From: SG8-4 sp964598225
Lineage (GTDB): Bacteria; Planctomycetota; Phycisphaerae; Sedimentisphaerales; Anaerobacaceae
NCBI GenBank assembly: GCA_964598225.1
Contig: CAZRBG010000008.1
Coordinates: 1 to 64,000 of the forward strand
DNA length: 64,000 bases
Reading direction: 5' to 3'
Each line of letters starts with the position of its first letter. The stretch's first letter is position 1. The notes beneath the pieces are model-generated. The model did no database searches and had not been told where the DNA came from. It worked only from the letters and a program-made list of their open reading frames with translations. The position numbers and the translations under genes were made by a program. Positions 7,332-16,100 of this stretch are shown piece after piece.

Positions 7332-8486
7332 TTATTTCTCTGTTGCCGGGTTTTCGGTGATCCTTCGCGGCCACATGGGATGATTGCCCGCGGGCCCTCG
7401 CCACGCCCCGCCTTCGTCGATGCCGCTGGGACCCTTGCTGTAGAGGACAAAGCTGTCCCTGTTGCGCTTGTAGACAAATGGGCAGTTATTCTGAGGATCG
7501 ACGAGCGTCTGATCGGGCAGCTTGGGTTCGATCTGTTCGAGCGTGTCTGGCCAGGCGCCGGCTCGTTCTTTATGGCGCCGAAGGGCTATGAGAACTATAG
7601 TAGCCCGACGGTCTGCCTCCGCCCGTATGCGGCCTTCCCGCCTACTTTCTTCTTGCTTTCGTCGCTCTCTGGGCCCGTACCACAAATCCTTCAATCGCTC
7701 AATCGTGGACATTTTCGACCGGGCCCTCGCATCAAGAAGCCGCTCTACCCTTGCTGTGATCTGGCTGAACTCGTCTCCCCCTTCCATAGGGATTTCCAGA
7801 ATCGACTCGAGCGTTCGCAGGTTTTCAGGCGTTATCTCGTCGTGCATTGCAGCCATCCTGATGTTCCGGCACGCTGTTCTCTCATAGAGCCGCCCGATCC
7901 TCTTCACCCCCGTCCCAGGCTGTTGGAAGGCGTGACGAGCCATTTGCATCAGGCACCGGTATTTGTCGTAAGCGGCGTCCGGCCGACCTTCGGCCAAATC
8001 GTTGGCCGCGGCCCCAGAGAGAATAAAATTCGCGGCTTGCATTCCCATCTGTACTCGCCAGAAACCAAGGGGCGAGGGCGGATCAACGGAGAAACGGGCC
8101 TTCTCGAACTGCAAGTTGCCCAGCCATTGCTGTATTAGTGCCCGATGCTTGTAAAGGACGGCAGCATCTTCCGGATATTCATCGGCCGTCCAGGGCTCTC
8201 TATAGCTGCCCCGACCAACATTACGCCTAAGCTCAACCTCACGGTCTGTGGTCCTGCGGAACAATTGCCGGTAGAAGGCCGCGGCGTTTTCAGAGTCTGG
8301 GATTGCAAACTCGGCATCAATCGCGGCGAGCTGTTCGTCTATCGCCTGAGGATCCATCCGCCGTACTTTCCAGGCGAACAAGCACATAATTGCTGCAATC
8401 AATATGACCGGCGTAACTATCCACAGGCGCTTTGACTGCCACTTAGTCCCGGCGGCTTCCCCCTCTTGTTTCTTATCTCTGGACAT
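7332..8486 (-). CDS. Anchored envelope protein of unknown function, tandem paralogue 2
   Basis: This 384-residue protein is of unrecognised family. One N-terminal transmembrane helix (about residues 22-43) follows a charged cytoplasmic head. A long alpha-helical region follows, starting with DEQLAAIDAEFAIPDSENAA. The C-terminal 70 residues (GAWPDTLEQIEPKLPDQ, then DPQNNCPFVYKRN and SKGPSGIDEGG) resemble the strand-rich end of GspG-like pseudopilins, where a proline-aspartate stretch precedes a GP motif. The neighbour at 8501-9679 is clearly homologous over its whole length, so a tandem duplication is evident. An ATG at 8486 with GGAGA upstream supports the start. The gene begins 14 bases after the paralogue and is probably co-transcribed with it. 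Function is unknown. Confidence 0.7.
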   Translation of the reverse strand: MSRDKKQEGEAAGTKWQSKRLWIVTPVILIAAIMCLFAWKVRRMDPQAIDEQLAAIDAEFAIPDSENAAAFYRQLFRRTTDREVELRRNVGRGSYREPWTADEYPEDAAVLYKHRALIQQWLGNLQFEKARFSVDPPSPLGFWRVQMGMQAANFILSGAAANDLAEGRPDAAYDKYRCLMQMARHAFQQPGTGVKRIGRLYERTACRNIRMAAMHDEITPENLRTLESILEIPMEGGDEFSQITARVERLLDARARSKMSTIERLKDLWYGPRERRKQEESRREGRIRAEADRRATIVLIALRRHKERAGAWPDTLEQIEPKLPDQTLVDPQNNCPFVYKRNRDSFVLYSKGPSGIDEGGAWRGPAGNHPMWPRRITENPATEK

Positions 8487-8500
8487 GCCGATATCTCCGG

Positions 8501-9679
8501 TTATTCCTTTTGTTTATCGGCACTTCTTGTCGGAACTTTACTAATTTCCAGCGGCCAGATGGGCCAGTCATCGGCGGGCCTTTTGTAAGAGCCGTGTTCA
8601 TCGATGCCGTTGGGGCCTTTGCTATAGAAGAGAAAACTGTCGCCGTCGCGTTTGTAGAGAAAGGAGCCGTTGTTCTGCGGGTCGATGAGCATCTGCGGCG
8701 GCAGCTTCGGTTCGATTTCTTCGAGTGTTTCGGGCCATGCGCCTGTTTTTTCTTTGTAAAAGCGAAGGGCGATGAGGACCGGTGTTGCTCTCCGGGTGGC
8801 TTCAAGCCGCAACTGCATCAGACGTTGTCTTTGTTCGCGTTCTCTGCGAGCCTTTGGGCCAAGCCACCACTCCTTTAGCTTTTCAATAAACGGCAATTGC
8901 GACCATTCCTTTTCCTCGATGAGCCGCTCGACTCTGGCCGCGATTTCGGCGTGTCCTTCGATTCGGTCAATGGGAATTTCCAGGATATTCTCAAGCGATC
9001 TCAATTGCTCCGGCGTAGTCTCCTGCCGCATCACGGCACGCCTTATGTTCCCCATAGCAACAGCTTCGATAGCAATGCCTACATTCCTGTAGTACCCGCG
9101 GTATCCGGGCTGTTGCTCGAGTTGGCGAGCGAAGTTCATCTGACATTGGTATTTCTCGAAAGCGGCTGCGGCGCGCCTTTCGGCAAGATCGTTAGCCGCG
9201 GCCCAGGAAAGAACGAAAAGAACTCTGCGCATGTCCTTGGTGATTTCCCACCAGTCAGAGTTGGTTTCTGGATAGACCGGAAAGCATGCCTTCGGCATTT
9301 CAGAAATATCGAGCAGGTTTTGTATGAACGCACGGTGCTTCTTGAGCTTGGCGGCCAATTCCGGATATTCGTCATCCCTCCACGGCTTGCGATATGCCGA
9401 TGGAGTGTGGTGGGAGAGATCATCGAGAATAGCCGCATTGTTAGGATCGGCGAAGAACCGCCTGTAATAGACCGCGGCATTTTCCTCATCCGGAATCGCC
9501 AGTTCGGCGTCAATCGCGGCAAGCTGCTCGTCTATCGACCGGGGATCCAGAAAAAGGGCCTTCAAGACAATGAAACCCAGAACCGCTGCGACCACCAGAG
9601 CAATCACTACGAACCGATGGCGCACAAACCAGCGTTTGGCTTTATCGTTTCCTCTATCTCGCTTTTTGTCTTCGCACAT
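8501..9679 (-). CDS. Anchored envelope protein of unknown function, tandem paralogue 1
   Basis: This 392-residue protein has the same architecture as the next gene: a charged head, a transmembrane helix (about residues 25-48, FVVIALVVAAVLGFIVLKAL), then a helical domain opening with DEQLAAIDAELAIPDEENAA. The C-terminal part carries GAWPETLEEIEPKLPPQ and SKGPNGIDEHG. Both paralogues keep the DEQLAAIDAE, ANDLAE, EILEIP and GAWP landmarks, so these are probably structural cores of an undescribed family. The ATG at 9679 stands 3 bases after the stop of a small frame upstream and has no clear ribosome-binding site, so translational coupling is possible. No catalytic motif is recognised, and a scaffold or sensor role in the periplasm is only a guess. 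Confidence 0.7.
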   Translation of the reverse strand: MCEDKKRDRGNDKAKRWFVRHRFVVIALVVAAVLGFIVLKALFLDPRSIDEQLAAIDAELAIPDEENAAVYYRRFFADPNNAAILDDLSHHTPSAYRKPWRDDEYPELAAKLKKHRAFIQNLLDISEMPKACFPVYPETNSDWWEITKDMRRVLFVLSWAAANDLAERRAAAAFEKYQCQMNFARQLEQQPGYRGYYRNVGIAIEAVAMGNIRRAVMRQETTPEQLRSLENILEIPIDRIEGHAEIAARVERLIEEKEWSQLPFIEKLKEWWLGPKARREREQRQRLMQLRLEATRRATPVLIALRFYKEKTGAWPETLEEIEPKLPPQMLIDPQNNGSFLYKRDGDSFLFYSKGPNGIDEHGSYKRPADDWPIWPLEISKVPTRSADKQKE

Positions 9680-9682
9680 TTC

Positions 9683-9859
9683 TCATTTTGCTGAAAGGAC
9701 TTGACTACGTCCCGCAACCGGTTTAGCATCTTTTCGATCCTTCAGGCCGGGATTGACTGACAACGCCAGGTCGGTGAATTCACAAAAGATGTCCATACGC
9801 TCGTCCAGAGAAAGAGACCGAAACCAACGCTTCTTGGCTTCTATCGTGATGAATTGCAG
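9683..9859 (-). CDS. Possible small protein (58 residues) with non-standard start
   Basis: On the reverse strand an open frame encodes about 58 residues including KKRWFRSLSLDERMDIFCEF and a TDLALSVNPGLKDRKD tail, which looks protein-like (amphipathic helices, no low complexity). It ends with TGA just 3 bases before the next gene starts. There is no in-frame ATG, GTG or TTG before the conserved-looking part; only CTG at 9859 or ATC codons precede it. Either it uses a rare start or its 5' end has decayed. It sits just downstream of the antitoxin-like gene, in the place where a toxin would be expected, but no toxin family is recognised. Confidence 0.35.
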   Translation of the reverse strand: MQFITIEAKKRWFRSLSLDERMDIFCEFTDLALSVNPGLKDRKDAKPVAGRSQVLSAK

Positions 9860-9878
9860 GTGTCATGTCCAACACTTA

Positions 9879-10076
9879 TTACATTGCCTTGGCCCGTTTC
9901 ATGTCGGATTTAAGCAACTGGTTCACCACATGGGAGACATCCGACCGCCGTTTCCGGGCTATCTTTTCTACAAATTGCTGTACATCAGAGTCCAGATACA
10001 CCGGCAGATGTAAACGGGCCTCGGCTTTGTAAAATTTCCCTCGCGTACCTTTTGAAAAGTCGTATTGTTTTCTCAT
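9879..10076 (-). CDS. Ribbon-helix-helix antitoxin-like protein
   Basis: This 65-residue basic protein has a start typical of small antitoxins (MRKQYDFSKGTRGKFYKAE). A short strand follows (ARLHLPVYLDSDVQQFVEKI), then a helix (SDVSHVVNQLLKSDMKRAKA), which matches a ribbon-helix-helix (CopG/Arc-like) DNA-binding fold. Such proteins repress their own operon and neutralise a toxin. No recognised toxin is adjacent; a short degenerate frame follows. The ATG lies 3 bases after the glyQS stop codon, so the gene is probably transcribed with, and perhaps translationally coupled to, glycyl-tRNA synthetase. Confidence 0.6.
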   Translation of the reverse strand: MRKQYDFSKGTRGKFYKAEARLHLPVYLDSDVQQFVEKIARKRRSDVSHVVNQLLKSDMKRAKAM

Positions 10077-10079
10077 ATC

Positions 10080-11558
10080 TTACATATCCAGTTTTGTTCG
10101 CAGGTGACCGAGCAAGTGGTCGGTGGAGACTCTTGTCTGCTCCATTGAGTCTCGGTCGCGGACGGTTACGGTGTTGTCGTCGAGGGTCTGGCCGTCTACG
10201 GTTATGCAGAACGGGGTTCCGGCTTCGTCCTGGCGGCGGTAGCGCCGGCCCACGGCGCCTTTCTGATCGTAGAAGCAATTGAAATACTTCTTGAGGTCGT
10301 TGTAGATATTCGTCGCGACCTCCGGCATGCCGTCTTTCTTGACCAGCGGAAAAATCGCGGCCTTGACCGGCGCCAGAGCGTGGTGGAAGCGCAGCAGGTT
10401 TCTAGTTTCGCCGCGGACCTCTTCTTCATCGTAGGCGTCGACCAGAAACGCAAGCGCGCTGCGGTCGATGCCGGCGCTCGGCTCGATCACGTAGGGGATG
10501 TAGCGTTTCTTCTGCTGATCGTCGAAGTATGAAAGCGGGCCTTTGAGGTAGTCCTCGGCCTCGTCGGCCAGTTGGATCTTGCTCATGTCGCCCTTGGCCT
10601 CGTACCATTTGTTGAGCGTTCTCACGCCGCGCTGATGCTGGCGCAGGTCGAAGTCAGTGCGGTTGGCGATGCCCTCCAATTCCTGCCAGTCGCCGGAGCC
10701 GAACGGGAATTTGTATTCGACGTCCACGCAGCCCTTGGCGTAGTGGGCCAGCTCGTCGGCATCGTGCTCGCGGAAGTGCAGGTTCTCCTTCTTCAGCCCC
10801 AGGTCGAGGTACCAGTTGAACCGGGCCTCCTTCCAGTGCTCGAACCACTGCTCGTCCGTACCCGGCTCGCAGAAGAATTCGAGTTCCGCCTGCTCGAACT
10901 CACGCGTGCGGAAGATAAATGCCTTGGTGGTCACCTCGTTACGAAAACTCTTGCCGATCTGGGCGATGCCGAACGGTATCCGGACTCGAGTCGTATCGAG
11001 GACGTTCCTGAAATTGACAAAAATCCCTTGTGCCGTCTCCGGCCGCAGGTGCATCGTCATCGAGTCATCGACGTTGGCGCCCATCTGGGTCTCGAACATC
11101 AGCTTGAACGGCATCGGCTCGGTGAACTGACCAACCTTGCCGCAACTGGGACAGACCTTTTTACTCAAATCCTGCGCCTGAGACGCAACCGCGTCGATAT
11201 CCACGTGCTCGGTATGCTCCTCGGCCTGTTCTGAGGCTACTTCTTGTAGATGATCGACTCGCGTCCGTGTGTTGCACTTTCGGCACTCTGCGATCAGGTC
11301 GGCGAACTTGTCCGCGTGGCCGCTCGATTTCCAGACCATCGGGTGCATCAGAATGCTGCAATCGAGGCCGACGACGTCGTCGCGCATCTGAACGACGCTC
11401 TTCCACCAGGCCTTCTTGACGTTGTTTTTAAGCTCGACGCCGAGCGGGCCGTAGTCGTAGCAGCTCGCCAGCCCGCCGTAGATTTCGCTCGATTGAAATA
11501 TAAAACCCCGCCGCTTGCACAGCGATACGATGTCCTCAAGTTTGGTAAGTTTTGCCAT
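10080..11558 (-). CDS. glyQS: Glycyl-tRNA synthetase, single-chain alpha2 type
   Basis: This 492-residue class II synthetase charges tRNA-Gly. It is the dimeric single-chain type shared with eukaryotes, archaea and Gram-positives, not the bacterial alpha2-beta2 GlyQ/GlyS type. Landmarks in order are FQSSEIYGGLASCYDYGPLG (motif 1 region), a zinc-knuckle-like CRKCNTR with a second CPSCGK pair (about residues 95-140), and motif 2 FRNEVTTKAFIFRTREFEQAE. Motif 3 is IPYVIEPSAGIDRSALAFL, followed by a C-terminal anticodon-binding domain. The ATG at 11558 fits the family start. The stop is followed at once by an antitoxin-like gene. Two unknown envelope proteins lie downstream and a third, similar-looking lipoprotein lies upstream on the same strand. 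Confidence 0.95.
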   Translation of the reverse strand: MAKLTKLEDIVSLCKRRGFIFQSSEIYGGLASCYDYGPLGVELKNNVKKAWWKSVVQMRDDVVGLDCSILMHPMVWKSSGHADKFADLIAECRKCNTRTRVDHLQEVASEQAEEHTEHVDIDAVASQAQDLSKKVCPSCGKVGQFTEPMPFKLMFETQMGANVDDSMTMHLRPETAQGIFVNFRNVLDTTRVRIPFGIAQIGKSFRNEVTTKAFIFRTREFEQAELEFFCEPGTDEQWFEHWKEARFNWYLDLGLKKENLHFREHDADELAHYAKGCVDVEYKFPFGSGDWQELEGIANRTDFDLRQHQRGVRTLNKWYEAKGDMSKIQLADEAEDYLKGPLSYFDDQQKKRYIPYVIEPSAGIDRSALAFLVDAYDEEEVRGETRNLLRFHHALAPVKAAIFPLVKKDGMPEVATNIYNDLKKYFNCFYDQKGAVGRRYRRQDEAGTPFCITVDGQTLDDNTVTVRDRDSMEQTRVSTDHLLGHLRTKLDM

Positions 11559-11639
11559 TGTACAGTCCCTAATAAATCCCGATTAAAGGGGCCATTATAC
11601 AGAAGCAGAGGTTAATGGCAAGAATTGAACGAGTATGGA

Positions 11640-12806
11640 TTATCCACGGACTTTGAATTCGAGCCACCGGCTCTTAAGTTCAGGATATGGGCCATGACTA
11701 TAGCGGAGAGCAAAACCTTCATCCGTCACTTTATACTCGAAGTCCGTACCGCTAAAAGGGTCCTTCGGCATGTTATCCGGCAGCACATTCGGTATACTGC
11801 CTGTTCTTGCCTTGATAAGATATATCTCTAAAGCGACTGTCAATGCATTGAAATTGGCTGTGTCCATTACCATTAACCGGTAGCACTCATGAATACGATT
11901 GTCATTTGTAAGTTCTTGAAGTTCCTCATACGTACGTTTGTACGGCAGATCGCTATTTAATATTCTGCGGGCAGATTCCATATCTTTATTGTGGTGTTCA
12001 CTCGCACGTTTAAGGATTTCTTCTCTGGCCTTTTGGTCTTCAATTCTCTCCGGAAGATCCTCTAACGGTAATGAAGACAAAGGCACATCCTGATTATCAC
12101 GTATATATTGTAAACTCAGACTAAAATCTGACTTTAATATCCCGACACAGAGAGACGGCGACACGTTAGAGGGTATAAGCTGCCCTTTTAACCATGTCAG
12201 GGTTTCGGAATCCGTCGGCATAGTACTCAGAACATGTCTGATTGAACGGAAAGCCCGTCGATTGATCGACCTGGAGACTGCAAACATTAAATATGTGTCA
12301 CTACCTATATGACTGGCGTATTGTTGTATTGCAATACAAATTTCAAGTGCTGATCGAAAGTCTCCCTCGGCGGCAAGATTGTGTGCATAAACCCGTATGA
12401 AGCGAGTAAATAGGATCAGTGATGCCGAAAGGTGGTGAATTCCGCTCCTCCATTCGTGCATTGGTCCCCAATCGCACGAAGATAACTGAGTTGCTTGCCG
12501 GAAAAGTCCGATTGCAGTTTGTGACTCTGGCATGGCCAGGTATTCCTTGACGTTTTCATTGGGATCTGCACCATTTATTACGTCATCCAACACAATCACG
12601 CTGACTTTCGAAGCTGGTGAGACATGAAATGTATCCCACTCAGAAGGACCAGGCTGTGGCCAGACTATCAATGCCCGATGATATAACAGCGCTGCCTTAT
12701 ACGGTTCTTTCGGCAGTGTTGTACATTGAACGTTTGTCAATAGAACAAAGGTACTATAAAGGCAGAAAACCAGGCATTTGCTATTTGAGGCAAATCGATT
12801 CATCAT
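11640..12806 (-). CDS. Lipoprotein of unknown function, distant relative of the 7332/8501 pair
   Basis: This 388-residue protein starts at the ATG at 12806, where AGGAG stands six bases upstream; the upstream extension to 12845 is rejected for this reason. The N-terminus is a signal sequence ending in a lipobox-like LTNVQC. The body is mostly helical (repeated E/K-rich helices). The C-terminal end, GSIPNVLPDNMPKDPFSGTD then YKVTDEGFALRYSHGP, has the same order of landmarks as the two anchored proteins downstream of glyQS: small residue, P, LP, DPF, Y, GP. I infer a distant common family with pseudopilin-like C-termini. AT content is visibly higher than in the neighbours. Function is unknown. 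Confidence 0.6.
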   Translation of the reverse strand: MMNRFASNSKCLVFCLYSTFVLLTNVQCTTLPKEPYKAALLYHRALIVWPQPGPSEWDTFHVSPASKVSVIVLDDVINGADPNENVKEYLAMPESQTAIGLFRQATQLSSCDWGPMHEWRSGIHHLSASLILFTRFIRVYAHNLAAEGDFRSALEICIAIQQYASHIGSDTYLMFAVSRSINRRAFRSIRHVLSTMPTDSETLTWLKGQLIPSNVSPSLCVGILKSDFSLSLQYIRDNQDVPLSSLPLEDLPERIEDQKAREEILKRASEHHNKDMESARRILNSDLPYKRTYEELQELTNDNRIHECYRLMVMDTANFNALTVALEIYLIKARTGSIPNVLPDNMPKDPFSGTDFEYKVTDEGFALRYSHGPYPELKSRWLEFKVRG

Positions 12807-12930
12807 GCAATCTCCTGATAAAAGAAATCGCTCGCGTTGCTTCATTATGATATACGAACGACGGCGTAACGAAAAGCAAAAAAGGGCCGGCGAACAATCA
12901 GTTTCTTGGGGGACAGGCCATGTACCCCAC

Positions 12931-13127
12931 TGTCATTTCGAGCCCATTCGACTTCGTTCAGAGCCTGCCCTGAGCGTAGTCGAATGGGACAGGCTCCGCC
13001 GAGAAATCCGGCCGGCGATTGTGTGGCCTTGTCCGTTCGTGCCCAGATTCCTCCACTTCGGTCGGAATGACATTGTGCGCTTCGGTCGGAGTGACAATGG
13101 GAGCGCTCCGATCGGAATGACGAAGGG
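12931..13127. repeat. Dispersed palindromic repeat cluster
   Basis: The gap between two genes on the same strand holds several short repeats. An 11-bp perfect stem, CCCATTCGACT with AGTCGAATGGG, spans 12943-12988. Three related words follow: CGGTCGGAATGAC, CGGTCGGAGTGAC and CGATCGGAATGAC, within 13058-13121. TGTCATTTCGAG opens the cluster at 12931. This matches the style of widespread TGTCATTCCGAG-type intergenic repeats. No gene is supported in this stretch. Confidence 0.6.
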
Positions 13128-16100
13128 TCATTCGTAGCAGAGTAGCTCCCCGTTGACGGTGCTGATGTAGAGCTTTCCGGCTGCGGCGGCCATGCCGTCG
13201 AAGACGGGAGGATAGTCGAGTTCGTATTGCGCCAGATCGTCGCCGTCGGTGATTGAGACTACTTTGAGCAGGGCGCCTTTTTTGCCTTCCAGGGCGGCCG
13301 CCTGTTCGGCAAGGTTTTGTTGGGTCTGCGGCTCGTGAATCCGCCGGAACGCCTCGTCTTCGTCGACTACATCGGGAGGCCCGGCGACGAACAGCGCGCG
13401 GTCGGTCAGGACCATCGCGCGGGCGAACAGCGGCACGTCTTTCGTCCAGTTGTGCCTGACCTCGAATCCGGGCGTGGAATCGGCGGTGCCGGTGAATTTC
13501 ATCGCGCGGCCGGTCCTGCCCGTTACGGCGACGGCTCCGTCGATCTTGCCGTGGTTGCCCTTGGGGGATTGGTCAACAGCTTTGCCGTCGTCGAAAGAGT
13601 ACGACAGAACCAGACTGCCGTTGTCCAGCGCCCGTAGGGTGGGGCTTGCCCCACCGCCTTTGTACGGCGCGGCGCCTTTCGCAATCTCGGCCGCACTATG
13701 CGCACGATAGTACACACTGACTTCGTCGATCAGTCCTTTAAAACCGAACGCGCCGGTGTAATCGCCCACGGTCGAGCCGTCGTCGGCGCCGATTTGCATC
13801 GCTTCGGCAGGATCGCCGGCCAGCAGTCCCGGTCCCTTTGCCGAGCCTGCGAGTTTGCCGTCAACGTATATACGGAGTTGGCCGTTGCTCGTGAGCGTTC
13901 CGGCCAGGTGTACCCACTTTCCGACGACCTTTGTTTTTGCTGTGACCGAAGCCATTTTTCCGCCGGCGCGGACGGCAAATCGAGGTTGACCGTTTCGGAG
14001 ATATAGAACGTAGCCCATCGCGTTGCCGCCTCTGGCTAATATCACGCCGCCGGGTTTCTCGGACTTGATCCACGCCCGGACCGTCACCGCCTTGCCGGCG
14101 GGATTGAGGCTCTTGGATTTCTCCACGACTATCAGCGATCTGCCGCTCGGTGCTTCTTCAGTTTTATCTGCCGAAAGCTTATCAGCGGCGAACAACTGGT
14201 GCTCGATCGGCGTTGTCCAGCGGTAGTACTTGGGCTTACGGCCGAATCCGTAGACCTTCGAATCATCGAAGGCGAGTATCTTTCCCGCCGGGGCGGTCTT
14301 GCCTGAGAGGAAATACCCACACCAGCCGCTGACGAATCTGCTGCCGTACATCCAGTAGCTGCGGTGCCAGGCGTCGTCGTCGAGGAAGCCCGTCGGGCTG
14401 AAAAGATGCGCGTGCTCTGCCCGCTGCGTGGCGGGCGGAGCGCCTTTGTCGGCATCTGCCGCGGCGGGCATCTTCTCTAACGGCAGGCGAGTACCGTCCG
14501 TCTCGAACGGCTGCGAACGCATGTAGACAAGCCTGCCGTCGCTCGACAGTACGTCGGGCATTCCGACGGGCATGTTCAGCCAGCTAACGTAATTGTGCAG
14601 ATCGCCGTCGCTTGCCGGGTCGTGATCGTCGAGGAGGGTGTGCGACAATGCCTCTCCCGTCTTTGGGTCGAGCCGCCAGAGGTACAGGCCGCCGTCGAGG
14701 AACATTGACCGGCCTGCCACGCAATACAAGACATCGTCCTGAACGAGGACGCTGCCGTGAACGGGCCAGACGGATTCGACCTGTCCGAACGAAGTCAGAC
14801 GCTGGTCCATCGGAGCGGCGAGAAAACGCCACGCGAGAGCGCCATCGGAGGCGTCGAGACAGTAGACCCAGCCGTCCGCCGAGCCGAACAGCACGCGGTC
14901 CTGATAGATTGTCGGCGGCGAATCGACTCGCCCGCCCGCTGTAAATTGCCAGAGCCGCCTGCCCGAGGATGCGTCAATTGCATGAATGGTGTGTGTGTCC
15001 ACCGAGACTACGAAAACTCTGCCGGCGGCGATGACGGGGCTCGTGAGCTTGCCGCCGATGGTCGAAGCCCAGGCGCGCTCGATGTCGGCGGGAATTGGAC
15101 TGCTCGCCATGCCGCTGCGGGAGGTATCGTGCCGGTATGTGGGCCAGTCCTGGGGATTCTTGATTTCAGATCTCAGATTTGAGATATGGCCGTAGGCGGG
15201 GCCTTTTTGGAGGCGGGCTGAGTTTGATATTTGTTTTGGAATCCGAGGGCCTTTTGATGCTGGGGCGAGGGCGTTATAGCCGTAGAGCTTGGTCTCCAGA
15301 TAGCACGCGCAGGGGTGCGGCGGGTTGTACAGCAGGCCGTTTGCGGGCATGACGCCGTAAAGACATGCGCCGCGGGTCCAGTGGTGGGGGAGCCATTTCT
15401 CTTCGCGGATGTCGAGAAATTCTGTGCCGGTCCGTGACATCAGAAGGTAATTGTCTGTTGCCTTGCCGCGATAGCATCGGTGGTGGAACCAGTAGACGTT
15501 GACGTCGGGTGAAAACTCACGCTTGGTCTGGCCGGTCAGGGGATCTCGGCCGGTGAAAACGCCGACTGCTCTGCCGCTGGTTGTCTCACCGGTCCAAACG
15601 AGGCCGCCTGCGACGAGCAGGTCCTCGGGTGATCTGTATCCCGAAGGGGGATGATAGGCCGTCCAGAGTTCCTCGCCGGTATCGGCCGAGAGGGCGGTCA
15701 TGGTATCTTTGCCTGTTGTGTACCATGAGCCGGTTTGCAGGCCCGCCGTTTCGCCGCCGGAGAAGAGGACCACGTCGTCGTAGAGCACGAGAATCGGCAG
15801 GTAGAACGAGAGAATCTTCTCCGCCCGGCCTATCGGTTTGGAATGCCACTTCTCGTCGCCCGTCCCGGGATTTAAGCAGACAATTCTGTCGCCGTCGTGG
15901 AAGATGACACGCTTGCCGTCGGCGGCCAGCGTGCCCGGCAGGACACGCCGCCTTTCAGACCAAAGGATATCGCCTGTCTCGGCGTTAATCGCGGCGATTT
16001 TTCGGGGCGCTTCGTCCCAAAAAGTCGTGCCGTAACCCTTGCCGAACCGCTGTGTGCCGAAAAAATCACCTTTGTCCTCGGCGTCGTTTACCAGTGCAAA

